Positions 52,156 to 59,945 of a DNA stretch of 64,000 nucleotides are shown here, one piece after another. The translations under genes and the position numbers were made by a program. The first letter of the stretch is position 1, and every line of letters starts with the position of its first letter. Origin of the DNA: CADEED01 sp036677145 (lineage in GTDB: Bacteria > Pseudomonadota > Gammaproteobacteria > Steroidobacterales > Steroidobacteraceae); NCBI GenBank assembly GCA_036677145.1, contig JAKFFF010000101.1:124001-188000 (forward strand), in the 5' to 3' direction. The notes under the pieces are model-generated. The model saw nothing but the letters and a program-made list of their open reading frames with translations, searched no databases and was not told where the DNA came from.

Positions 52156-53600
52156 CAGTTCGCCACGAGTTGTGCCATGAATTCATTCACCGTCAGCGAC
52201 TGGAAATCCTTGCGGGCGAACATCGCCTTGATCGACTCGCATTGCCGCGGTGGATAGTGCGCGGCGACCGACGCATCGAACTTCTGCACGAGCAGCGGCA
52301 TGCCCTCGGCGCGGCGCTTGCGATGGCCGACGGGAAAGTCGATGCGTTGTTCGAGCTTCGAGCCGTCGCTGAAGTGGACCTGGAGCGAGTTGCCGATGTG
52401 CCGCTTGTCGCGCTCGTAGTATTCCTTCGTGAACGTCGAGTTCTCGCGCACTGTCATCTTCGCGCGCAGCACGTCGATGCGCGGATCGTTGGCGATGCCG
52501 TCCTCGTAGTCCGCGGCGGTCAGGCGCCCGAAGATCAGCGGCACGGCCACCATGTATTGAATGCAGTGATCGCGATCCGCAGGGTTCGCGAGCGGGCCGG
52601 TCTTGTCGATGATGCGCACGCCGGGTTCCTGCGTCTCGATCACGATCTTGTCTATCAAAGCGATCTTGTCCTTCACGCGCGGATGCAGCGCCATCGCGCA
52701 TTCCACCGCGGTCTGCGCGTGGAACTCCGCCGGATACGAAATCTTGAACAGCACGTTTTCCATGACGTAGCTGCCGAGCGGCTGCGCCAGCGTCAGCGGC
52801 TTGCCCTTGAACAACACATCCTGGAATCCCCAGGTTTTCGCGGATAGCGCGGAGGGATATCCCATCTCGCCCTTGATCGCGAACAACGCGTGGCGCACCG
52901 CGCGGCTGGTCGCATCTCCGGCCGCCCAGCTCTTGCGCGAGCCGGTGTTCGGCGCGTGACGGTAGGTGCGCAGCGCGCCGCCGTCTATCCACGCATTCGA
53001 CAGCGCGTTCACGATCTGCTCGAGCGAACCGCCGAGCATCTGCGTGGCGACGGCCGTCGATGCGACGCGCACCAGCAACACGTGATCGAGCCCGACGCGA
53101 TTGAAGGAGTTCTCGAGCGCGAGCACGCCCTGGATTTCGTGCGCCTTGATCATCGCCGTCAGCAGGTCGCGCACGGTGAGCGGTTTTTCGCCCAGCAGGA
53201 TCGCGCGCCTGGATAGATAGTCGGCCACCGCGAGGATCGCGCCGAGATTGTCGGAGGGGTGGCCCCACTCGGCCGCGAGCCAGGTGTCGTTGAAGTCGAG
53301 CCAGCGCACCATCGCGCCGATGCTGAACGCACCCATCACCGGGTCGAGTTCGTAACTCGTGCCCGGCACGCGCGAGCCGCCCGGCATCGTCGCGCCCGGT
53401 ACGACGGGTCCCAGCAGTTTCGTGCAGGCCGGGTACTTGAGCGCCTGGAAACCGCAGGCCAGCGTGTCCATCAGGCAGTACTGCGCGGTCTCGTAGGCCT
53501 GCGGACTATCTACCTGGAAGTTTTTCGCGTAGTCGGCGAGCGCGACCAGCAGATCGTCGGGCGCAGGGCGCTGCGCGGATTTGTAATCGTGTGATGACAT
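52155..53600 (-). CDS. prpD: 2-methylcitrate dehydratase PrpD (MmgE/PrpD)
   Basis: 481 residues, close to the E. coli length of 483. MmgE/PrpD pattern: YCLMDTLACGFQAL, MVRWLDFNDTWLAAEWGHPSDNLGAILA, KAHEIQGVLALENSFNRVGLDHV, KISYPAEFHAQTAVECA, and QYMVAVPLIFG. It dehydrates 2-methylcitrate to 2-methyl-cis-aconitate in the propionate pathway. It is separated from prpC/prpB by the guanidine exporter gene and directly precedes rsmG with a one-base overlap. Confidence 0.95.
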   Translation of the reverse strand: MSSHDYKSAQRPAPDDLLVALADYAKNFQVDSPQAYETAQYCLMDTLACGFQALKYPACTKLLGPVVPGATMPGGSRVPGTSYELDPVMGAFSIGAMVRWLDFNDTWLAAEWGHPSDNLGAILAVADYLSRRAILLGEKPLTVRDLLTAMIKAHEIQGVLALENSFNRVGLDHVLLVRVASTAVATQMLGGSLEQIVNALSNAWIDGGALRTYRHAPNTGSRKSWAAGDATSRAVRHALFAIKGEMGYPSALSAKTWGFQDVLFKGKPLTLAQPLGSYVMENVLFKISYPAEFHAQTAVECAMALHPRVKDKIALIDKIVIETQEPGVRIIDKTGPLANPADRDHCIQYMVAVPLIFGRLTAADYEDGIANDPRIDVLRAKMTVRENSTFTKEYYERDKRHIGNSLQVHFSDGSKLEQRIDFPVGHRKRRAEGMPLLVQKFDASVAAHYPPRQCESIKAMFARKDFQSLTVNEFMAQLVAN

Positions 53601-53614
53601 CTCGACTTCGACTC

Positions 53615-53935
53615 CTACTCCGCGCCGGTCAGCTTGAGCCCGACGATGCCCACCACGATCAGCGCGAGGCTCGCGATCTTGCCGGGAGCGGCGCTCTCAC
53701 CCATGAGAACGATGCCGAGTATGGCCGTACCGATGACGCCGACTCCGACCCACACCGCGTACGCGGTTCCAACCGGCAGCGACTTCATCGCGATCCCGAG
53801 CAACACGAGGCTCACGATCATCGCGCCGACCGTCGCGACGGTCGGCCCGGGGCGCGTGAAACCGTTGGTGTATTTGAGACCGACGGCCCAGCCGACCTCG
53901 AACAATCCGGCGAGACCCAACAGCAACCAATTCAT
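53615..53935 (-). CDS. gdx: guanidinium exporter Gdx (SugE), SMR family
   Basis: 106 residues with four helices, a full SMR protein. The essential glutamate E13 lies in GLFEVGWAVGLKYTNGF, and GTAYAVWVGVGVIGTAILGI is present. The combination WAVGLKY and the riboswitch upstream mark it as the guanidinium (Gdx) rather than the general drug (EmrE) subgroup. It exports guanidinium in exchange for protons across the inner membrane as a dual-topology dimer. SD GGAGG lies 5 bases before the ATG and is under riboswitch control. Confidence 0.96.
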   Translation of the reverse strand: MNWLLLGLAGLFEVGWAVGLKYTNGFTRPGPTVATVGAMIVSLVLLGIAMKSLPVGTAYAVWVGVGVIGTAILGIVLMGESAAPGKIASLALIVVGIVGLKLTGAE

Positions 53936-53956
53936 GACGACCTCCGAATGACGGAA

Positions 53957-54003
53957 GGGGTCGTCCCCGGGTGGCTGATGCGATCACGAGGTCGTCCTCG
54001 TGA
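53957..54003 (-). promoter_or_regulatory. guanidine-II (mini-ykkC) riboswitch
   Basis: In the mRNA two hairpins carry ACGA loops: hairpin 1 (54003-53984) with stem TCACGAGG/CCTCGTGA and hairpin 2 (53968-53957) with GGGG/CCCC, joined by 15 bases. This is exactly the guanidine-II aptamer (two ACGR-loop hairpins that kiss on binding guanidinium). GACGACCTC in hairpin 1 is complementary over nine bases to GAGGTCGTC, the SD region just before the ATG, so translation is probably blocked when guanidine is absent. The downstream gene is gdx, the usual target. Confidence 0.95.
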
Positions 54004-54013
54004 AACGGCGCGC

Positions 54014-54019
54014 ATCTTA
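54014..54019 (-). promoter_or_regulatory. -10 box upstream of the riboswitch
   Basis: TAAGAT on the minus strand lies about 10 bases before hairpin 1, so the start would fall just ahead of the aptamer. The -35 region is weak. It would give gdx its own promoter within the prp cluster. Confidence 0.4.
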
Positions 54020-54074
54020 CCTACTCGGCGGCGGCCGGGCTAATCCACGGTTTGCGCGGCAAAACAGGCGCATT

Positions 54075-55217
54075 TCACGGCCGCTGCCCGATCGGCATGA
54101 ACTTGCGGTTCTCCGGGCCGATGTAGTTGGCGGCCGGGCGGATGATCTTGCCGTCGGCGCGTTGCTCGATGACGTGTGCGCTCCACCCGGTGACGCGGGA
54201 CATCACGAACAACGGCGTGAACATCGCGGTCGGCACGCCCATCAGGTGGTAACTCACCGCGCTGAACCAGTCGAGGTTCGGGAACATCTGCTTGAGTTGC
54301 ATCATCAGCGTCTCGATGCGCGCGGCGATATCGTACAGCTTCATGTCGCCCGCCTCTCGGCCTAACTTCTCCGCCACGCGTTTGATGACCTCGTTGCGCG
54401 GGTCGGACACCGTGTACACCGGGTGACCGAACCCGATGATGATTTCCTTGTTCGCGACGCGCTGGCGGATGTCGGCCTCGGCTTCATCGGGCGTGCCGTA
54501 ACGCTCCTGGATCTCGAGTGCGACTTCGTTCGCCCCGCCGTGTTTCGGCCCGCGTAACGCGCCAATGGCGCCGGTGATGCAGGAGTAGATGTCCGAGCCC
54601 GTGCCCGCGATCACGCGGGCGGTGAACGTCGAGGAGTTGAATTCGTGTTCGGCATAAAGAATGAGCGAGGTGTGCATCGCGCGCACCCAGCTCGCCGGCG
54701 GCGGCCGCCGGTGCAGCAGGTGCAGGAAATGGCCGCCCACCGAGTCGTCATCGGTCTCGACGTGGATGCGGCGGCTGCTGTGCGAGTAGTGATACCAGTA
54801 GCACAACATGGACGGAAAGCTTGCCAGCAGGTGATCGGCGATCTCGCGCGCGCCCGCCGGGTTGTGATCGTTCGCCTCGGGTAACACGCAGCCCAGCGCC
54901 GACGCGCCGGTGCGCAGGACATCCATCGGATGCGAGCCCGGTGGCAGTTGTTCGAGAATCGCGCGCACCGGCGCCGGAATGCCGCGCAGGTTCTTGAGCT
55001 TGGTCTTGTAGGCCGCCAGCTCGGACTGGTTCGGCAGTTTGCCGTGGATCAGTAGATAGGCGATCTCTTCGAACTCGCAGCTGTCGGCGACCTCGAGGAT
55101 GTCGTAGCCGCGGTAGTGCAGATCGTTGCCGCTGCGGCCGACGCTGCTCAGCGCCGTGTTGCCTGCCGTCACCCCCGAGAGCGCGACGGATTTTTTCGGC
55201 TTCGGGGTGGCGTTCAC
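54075..55217 (-). CDS. prpC: 2-methylcitrate synthase PrpC
   Basis: 380 residues, GTG start (complement 55215-55217) overlapping the prpB TGA by four bases. Citrate-synthase fold with FGHPVYTVSDPRNEVIK (catalytic histidine), GPKHGGANEVALEIQERYG and the LYAEHEFNSSTFTARVIAGTGSDIYS block; the short 380-residue type is the methylcitrate synthase class. It joins propionyl-CoA and oxaloacetate. Confidence 0.95.
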   Translation of the reverse strand: MNATPKPKKSVALSGVTAGNTALSSVGRSGNDLHYRGYDILEVADSCEFEEIAYLLIHGKLPNQSELAAYKTKLKNLRGIPAPVRAILEQLPPGSHPMDVLRTGASALGCVLPEANDHNPAGAREIADHLLASFPSMLCYWYHYSHSSRRIHVETDDDSVGGHFLHLLHRRPPPASWVRAMHTSLILYAEHEFNSSTFTARVIAGTGSDIYSCITGAIGALRGPKHGGANEVALEIQERYGTPDEAEADIRQRVANKEIIIGFGHPVYTVSDPRNEVIKRVAEKLGREAGDMKLYDIAARIETLMMQLKQMFPNLDWFSAVSYHLMGVPTAMFTPLFVMSRVTGWSAHVIEQRADGKIIRPAANYIGPENRKFMPIGQRP

Positions 55218-56116
55218 TTCGGTTTCTCCTGTCGATACAGTTCGTCGAGCTTGCGCTCGTAGGAGTGGTAGTCGAGATATTTGTACAGGTCGTCGCGCGT
55301 CTGCATGTCCGCCACGACGTTTTTCTGCGTGCCGTCGCGGCGGATAGCCTGGTAGACCTTGAGCGCCGCAAGATTCATCGCGCGATACGCCGAGCAGCAG
55401 TGCAGCACGATGTCGACGCCCGCGCCTCCCAGCTCCTCTCGCGTATACAGCGGCGTCTTGCCGAACTCGGTGATGTTCGCGAGCACGGGCACCTTCACCG
55501 CGTCCTTCACCTTGCGATACATCGCGAGATCCGTGATGGCTTCGGGGAAGACCGCATCGGCGCCCGCGCGCACGCAGGCGACCAGCCGCTCGATCATGCG
55601 CTCGACGCCCTCACCCGCCAGCGCGTCGCTGCGCGCCATGATGACGAAACTTTCGTCGGTGCGCGCATCGACCGCGGCCTTCACGCGATCGATCATTTCT
55701 TCCGGTGGCACCACTTCCTTGCCGGGCCGGTGACCGCAGCGCTTCGACTGCACCTGGTCTTCGATGTGCATGCCGGCCGCGCCGGCCTTGGTGAACGAAC
55801 GCACCGTGCGCGCGATGTTGAACGCGCCGCCCCAGCCCGTATCGGCGTCGACCAGCAGCGGCAGCGTGGACGCCTCCGTGATGCGCCGGATGTCGATGAG
55901 CACGTCGTCCATCGTGCTGATGCCGAGATCGGGCAACCCGAGCGAATTCGCGGCGACACCGCCGCCGGATAGATAGAGCGCGCGGAAGCCGGTGGCCTCG
56001 GCCATACGCGCCGCATAGGCGTTGATCGCGCCGACGACCTGCAGGGGTTTTTCCGCGGCGAGCGCCGCACGGAATTTCGCGCCCGCGGCAAGCGGAGAAG
56101 CGGTGGGCTGACTCAT
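55214..56116 (-). CDS. prpB: 2-methylisocitrate lyase PrpB
   Basis: 300 residues. Isocitrate-lyase/PEP-mutase barrel with VDADTGWGGAFNIARTV, HIEDQVQSKRCGHRPGKEVV (catalytic KRCGH) and ITEFGKTPLYT. It splits 2-methylisocitrate into pyruvate and succinate. GTGA overlap with prpC shows coupling. The acuI stop lies 10 bases upstream. Confidence 0.97.
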   Translation of the reverse strand: MSQPTASPLAAGAKFRAALAAEKPLQVVGAINAYAARMAEATGFRALYLSGGGVAANSLGLPDLGISTMDDVLIDIRRITEASTLPLLVDADTGWGGAFNIARTVRSFTKAGAAGMHIEDQVQSKRCGHRPGKEVVPPEEMIDRVKAAVDARTDESFVIMARSDALAGEGVERMIERLVACVRAGADAVFPEAITDLAMYRKVKDAVKVPVLANITEFGKTPLYTREELGGAGVDIVLHCCSAYRAMNLAALKVYQAIRRDGTQKNVVADMQTRDDLYKYLDYHSYERKLDELYRQEKPK

Positions 56117-56126
56117 GTGCGCCAGT

Positions 56127-57125
56127 CTACGGCTGCCCGCCGATCTTGACGACTGTGCGACCGGTAACTTTGCCGTCGAGGTAGGCCTGGAACGCGCCCG
56201 GCAGGTCCGCGAACGGAATCACCCGCGTGGCGATGTTTTCCAGATGACGCGGCGCGCAGTCGGTCGCGATGCGGCGCCACACCTCGAGCCGCTCCGCGCG
56301 CTGGGTTGCGGAGGAATTGATGCCGAGAAGGTTCACGCCGCGCAGGATGAAAGGCAGCACCGTCGTATTGAGCTGCGCGCCGCCCGCGAGCCCGACGCTG
56401 GCGATATTCCCCCAGAAATCCACCTGCCGCGTGAGTCCCGCGAGCATGTCGCCACCGACGCTGTCGATGGCGCCCGCGTAACGCGTGGGCTCGAGCGGGC
56501 GGCTGCCGAGCGCGAAGTCGGCGCGCAACACCACCTGCGACGCGCCTAACGACTTGAGATAGGCGGCGGATTCCGCCTTGCCCGTCACCGCGATGACTTC
56601 GTACCCACGGCCGGCGAGCATGTCGATCGCGAGACTGCCGACGCCGCCGGTGGCGCCGGTCACCACGATCGGACCGCGCGCGGGCTGCTGGCCGTTGCGC
56701 TCCATGCGTGTGATCGCGAGCGCCGCGGTGAACCCCGCAGTGCCGAGCGCCATCGCGCGGAATGCATCGAGCCCCGGCGGCATGGCGATGACGCTGTCCG
56801 CGCGGACGCGCGCGGTTTCGGCATAACCACCATCGGCCGATTCCGACAGCCCGCTGCCGGTGACCAGCACCGAATCTCCAGCCTTGAACTGCGCGGCCTC
56901 GGATGACCGCACGACTCCCGCGAGATCGATACCCCCGACCAGCGGATAACGCCGCAGGATCCTGCCCGCCCCGGTGGCCGCGAGTGCATCCTTGTAGTTG
57001 ATCGTGGAGTACTGGACGTCGATCACGACTTCGCCCGGCGAAAGCGCATCGAGCGTCAGGTCCTCGAAACGCGCGGCGATCTTCCCGTCCGTTTCGTGAA
57101 TGCGCAGTGCCTTGAAAGTATTCAC
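56127..57125 (-). CDS. acuI: acrylyl-CoA reductase AcuI (YhdH family)
   Basis: 332 residues from a GTG at complement 57123-57125, with GAGGG eight bases upstream. Zinc-free MDR fold: YSTINYKDALAATGAGRILRRYPLVGGIDLAGVV near the start (key YSTINYKDALA), the nucleotide loop VVTGATGGVGSLAIDMLA and a C-terminal GRTVVKI. YhdH/AcuI enzymes reduce acryloyl-CoA to propionyl-CoA with NADPH. Ten bases before prpB, this fits: its product feeds the methylcitrate cycle. It is divergent from gor. Confidence 0.9.
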   Translation of the reverse strand: MNTFKALRIHETDGKIAARFEDLTLDALSPGEVVIDVQYSTINYKDALAATGAGRILRRYPLVGGIDLAGVVRSSEAAQFKAGDSVLVTGSGLSESADGGYAETARVRADSVIAMPPGLDAFRAMALGTAGFTAALAITRMERNGQQPARGPIVVTGATGGVGSLAIDMLAGRGYEVIAVTGKAESAAYLKSLGASQVVLRADFALGSRPLEPTRYAGAIDSVGGDMLAGLTRQVDFWGNIASVGLAGGAQLNTTVLPFILRGVNLLGINSSATQRAERLEVWRRIATDCAPRHLENIATRVIPFADLPGAFQAYLDGKVTGRTVVKIGGQP

Positions 57126-57151
57126 AGTCGAGACCCTCGCGGAAGTCGGGC

Positions 57152-57157
57152 TAGTAT
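57152..57157 (+). promoter_or_regulatory. -10 box 6 bases before the gor start
   Basis: TAGTAT, six bases, then ATG at 57164. Transcription would begin at the A of the start codon. No SD is visible in this leader. Confidence 0.45.
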
Positions 57158-57163
57158 CGTGCC

Positions 57164-58540
57164 ATGAAATACGACTACGACCTTTTCGTGATCGGCGCCG
57201 GCTCCGGCGGCGTGCGCGCCGCCCGCATCGCATCACAAGCCGGCGCACGGGTGGCTATCGCCGAGGAATACCGCATCGGCGGCACCTGCGTGATCCGTGG
57301 CTGCGTGCCGAAGAAGTTCCTGGTCTACGGCGCGGAGTTCTCGCAGTTCTTCGCCGACGCGCCGGGTTATGGCTGGACCGTGAGCGGCGCGACATTCGAC
57401 TGGGCCACGCTGCGCGACAACGTGCAGCGGGAGGTCACCCGCCTGTCGGGCATTTACACGACGAATCTCGCCAAGGCCGGTGTCACCGCCTACGAAGAAC
57501 GCGCGGTGGTCGTCGATGCGCATAAGGTGCGGCTGCTGAAATCCAACAGCGAGGTGAGCGCGGAACGCATTCTCATCGCGACCGGCGGCAAGCCCCATCT
57601 ACCCGAAGGATTGCCGGGCGTCGAACTCGGCATCACGTCGAACGAAGCCTTCCTGCTCGAAAAATTCCCGCGGCGCGTGTTGATCGTCGGCGGCGGTTAC
57701 GTCGCGCTCGAATTCGCGAACATCTTCCACGGACTCGGCGCCGAGACGTGCATCCTGCATCGCGGCGACCAGATGCTGCGCGGCTTCGACACCGACCTGC
57801 GCGCGCACATGCACATCGAATCCGAGCGGCGCGGCATCAAGCTCATGATGAAGTCGACGCTCGCGCGGCTGGAGAAGGCGAATGGCGCGATCCGCGCGAC
57901 GCTCTCATCCGGTGAAACAGTGGAAGCCGAGGCGGTGATGCACGCCGTCGGGCGCAGCCCGCATACCGCGGGACTCGGCCTGGAAAACGCCGGCGTCAAG
58001 GTCGATTCTGCTGGCGCGGTGATCGTGAACGAGTTCTCGCAAAGCTCGGTCGAATCCATCTACGCGCTCGGCGACGTGACCAATCGCATGAATCTCACGC
58101 CGGTCGCGATCCGCGATGGCCAGGCGTTCGCGGACACCATCTACAACAACCGTCCGACGCCGGTGGATCACAGCGCCGTGCCGAGCGCGGTCTTCGCCCG
58201 CCCGCCGATCGGCAGCGTCGGACTCACCGAGGACGACGCGCGCCGCAGCCATGCCGCGGTCGACGTCTACCGGACGAGCTTCCGGCCGATGCGCAACATG
58301 ATCACCAGCAATCACGAACGCACGCTCATGAAGATCGTGGTGGACGCCGGCACCGATCAGTTGTTAGGCGTGCACGTGGCCGGCGAAGACGCGCCCGAGA
58401 TGATCCAGCTCGCGGCCGTGGCCGTGAAGGCGGGACTCACGAAGAAACAATGGGACAGCACGGTTGCGCTGCATCCGACGGCGGCGGAAGAGCTGGTGCT
58501 GATGCGCGAGAAGCTCGGCGCGCCGGGGTCGACGGGTTGA
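57164..58540 (+). CDS. gor: glutathione-disulfide reductase
   Basis: 458 residues. FAD-binding FVIGAGSGGVRAARIA (8-23), the redox disulphide CVIRGC (C42, C47) with the GGTCVIRGCVPKK pattern, the NADPH loop LIVGGGYVALEFANIFHGLG, FAD segment IYALGDVTNRMNLTPVAIRDG, and the C-terminal catalytic ALHPTAAEELV with histidine. It reduces oxidised glutathione with NADPH. Length is that of the plant/cyanobacterial-type and proteobacterial Gor. No obvious operon partner; divergent from acuI. Confidence 0.93.
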   Translation: MKYDYDLFVIGAGSGGVRAARIASQAGARVAIAEEYRIGGTCVIRGCVPKKFLVYGAEFSQFFADAPGYGWTVSGATFDWATLRDNVQREVTRLSGIYTTNLAKAGVTAYEERAVVVDAHKVRLLKSNSEVSAERILIATGGKPHLPEGLPGVELGITSNEAFLLEKFPRRVLIVGGGYVALEFANIFHGLGAETCILHRGDQMLRGFDTDLRAHMHIESERRGIKLMMKSTLARLEKANGAIRATLSSGETVEAEAVMHAVGRSPHTAGLGLENAGVKVDSAGAVIVNEFSQSSVESIYALGDVTNRMNLTPVAIRDGQAFADTIYNNRPTPVDHSAVPSAVFARPPIGSVGLTEDDARRSHAAVDVYRTSFRPMRNMITSNHERTLMKIVVDAGTDQLLGVHVAGEDAPEMIQLAAVAVKAGLTKKQWDSTVALHPTAAEELVLMREKLGAPGSTG

Positions 58541-58653
58541 GTCAGCGAACGTAGCGCAGCGCGCGCAACTGCAACTGCTCCGCGCGCGCCAGAATCGCGA
58601 AGGCACGCGCGATAAGCGTTGGCCGCCGGTGCCGGGTACACAAGCACTGTTTC

Positions 58654-59295
58654 TCATCGCCTCCCCCACAGTTGCAGTATCCGCGCCGGATTGCCGTTCA
58701 TGGTTCGCGCCTCGAACTCCGTTTGCCCCTCGATCCGGAACTGCGACAGCAACTCGTCGAACCACTCGCGGCGGTGATGCCTGAGAACCGCGCCATCGGG
58801 CAGACGGAATGTGCCGTAACCCGTGGGTTCGTGCGCAAACGTGGCGTAACGCTCGAGGTTGCGGGCATCGCTCTGCAGTGGATAGTCGCTCAGCACCAGC
58901 AGGCCATCCGGACGCAACACACGCCGCAGTTCCGCGATGAGCGCGCGTTGCGCTTCGGGCGCCGGAATGCAGGTGAGCACCGCGAACAGCAGCACGGCGT
59001 CGATGCTCGCGTCGGCGCAGGGCAGACGCGCGGCGTCGAGCAGCGTGAATTCGACCCCAGGGTTCCGCTCGCGCGCGAGCCGGATCATTTCCGCGGAGGT
59101 ATCGACGCCGAGCAACCCCGTGAAGCCCTGCGCGGCGAGTTCGCCGCACAAACGGCCCTGGCCGCAGCCGTAGTCGAGGATGCGCGCATCGCGCGCGACG
59201 AGAGTCGTGAAACGCCCGTGATCGAGCGGATGCGTGAAACGTTTGGCCTCGGCGGCGGCGTCCCAGAACGGTGTTTGGTCGGAGGTCGCGCCCAT
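58654..59295 (-). CDS. class I SAM-dependent methyltransferase
   Basis: 213 residues. SAM motif I is ARILDYGCGQGRLCGELAAQG, motif II GVDTSAEMIRLARE, and IDAVLLFAVLTCIP with ELRRVLRPDGLLVLSDY; this is the Methyltransf_11 type. The C-terminal region (RREWFDELLSQFRI) probably binds the acceptor, which is unknown. About 110 bases with nothing recognisable separate it from the gor stop. Confidence 0.85.
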   Translation of the reverse strand: MGATSDQTPFWDAAAEAKRFTHPLDHGRFTTLVARDARILDYGCGQGRLCGELAAQGFTGLLGVDTSAEMIRLARERNPGVEFTLLDAARLPCADASIDAVLLFAVLTCIPAPEAQRALIAELRRVLRPDGLLVLSDYPLQSDARNLERYATFAHEPTGYGTFRLPDGAVLRHHRREWFDELLSQFRIEGQTEFEARTMNGNPARILQLWGRR

Positions 59296-59483
59296 CGAGG
59301 CGCGAACGTTAACTCATCGGCGCTGTTCGGACATTCTGCGCGAGCAGTCGATCGCCTTGTTGCAGGCCCAGGCGCCGGATTGGCGGCAAGGCGGGCGCAG
59401 GCCGTTACGCAGCGCGGATTCCTCGCTCGCCAGGCGGCGAGCCGTGCCGCACAACGAGTGCCGGCGGGCACGCGGGCGGGCGT

Positions 59484-59783
59484 TCACAGCGTGCGCCCCA
59501 GGAAACGCGCGACGCAGTTGTCGCAGCCCCGGAAGGAAACGGCGACGCCGACCAACGCCAGCAACATGAGCAGCACCGACACCGCGGCAAAAAACGTCGC
59601 GCCCGCGCGATCCCACGCGAACTGCAACGCCATGACCGTGCAAATCGTCAGCGCAATGCCCGCGATGAGCAGCACGGGACGTTTCCAGTTCGCCACCGGC
59701 GGCGCTTCGCCGAGTGATACGAGCTGGATCGGTTTGCAGTAGAGACAGGCGGTGGTGCTGGTGGTGGCTTTGTGCTGGTGCAT
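59484..59783 (-). CDS. small membrane protein with two CxxC motifs
   Basis: 99 residues from the ATG at complement 59781-59783. CLYC near the N-terminus and CDNC near the C-terminus flank two hydrophobic helices (PVLLIAGIALTICTVMALQF, TFFAAVSVLLMLLALVGVAVSF). The two CxxC pairs could together bind one zinc ion on the cytoplasmic face. Family not recognised. Confidence 0.6.
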   Translation of the reverse strand: MHQHKATTSTTACLYCKPIQLVSLGEAPPVANWKRPVLLIAGIALTICTVMALQFAWDRAGATFFAAVSVLLMLLALVGVAVSFRGCDNCVARFLGRTL

Positions 59784-59891
59784 GAGTTCGGACCCCGGTG
59801 TGGCCCGAACTTTGCCAGCGCATGGGCAATGAGACCGCGCAGCCGCGCACATTTGCTTGTAGGAGGCGCCGTCGCCAGTCCCAGACAGGGC

Positions 59892-59935
59892 TCCCTTCCG
59901 GGTGTATTAGGCGCGAGTCGGGTGCCGGGAAGGGA
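59892..59935. repeat. imperfect inverted repeat with 11-base arms
   Basis: TCCCTTCCGGG (59892-59902) and CCGGGAAGGGA (59925-59935) are inverted with one mismatch and a 22-base loop. It lies beyond the stop of the M1-like peptidase gene on the minus strand. No T-run follows, so it is a weak terminator at best. Confidence 0.45.
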
Positions 59936-59945
59936 CTTCCAACAC

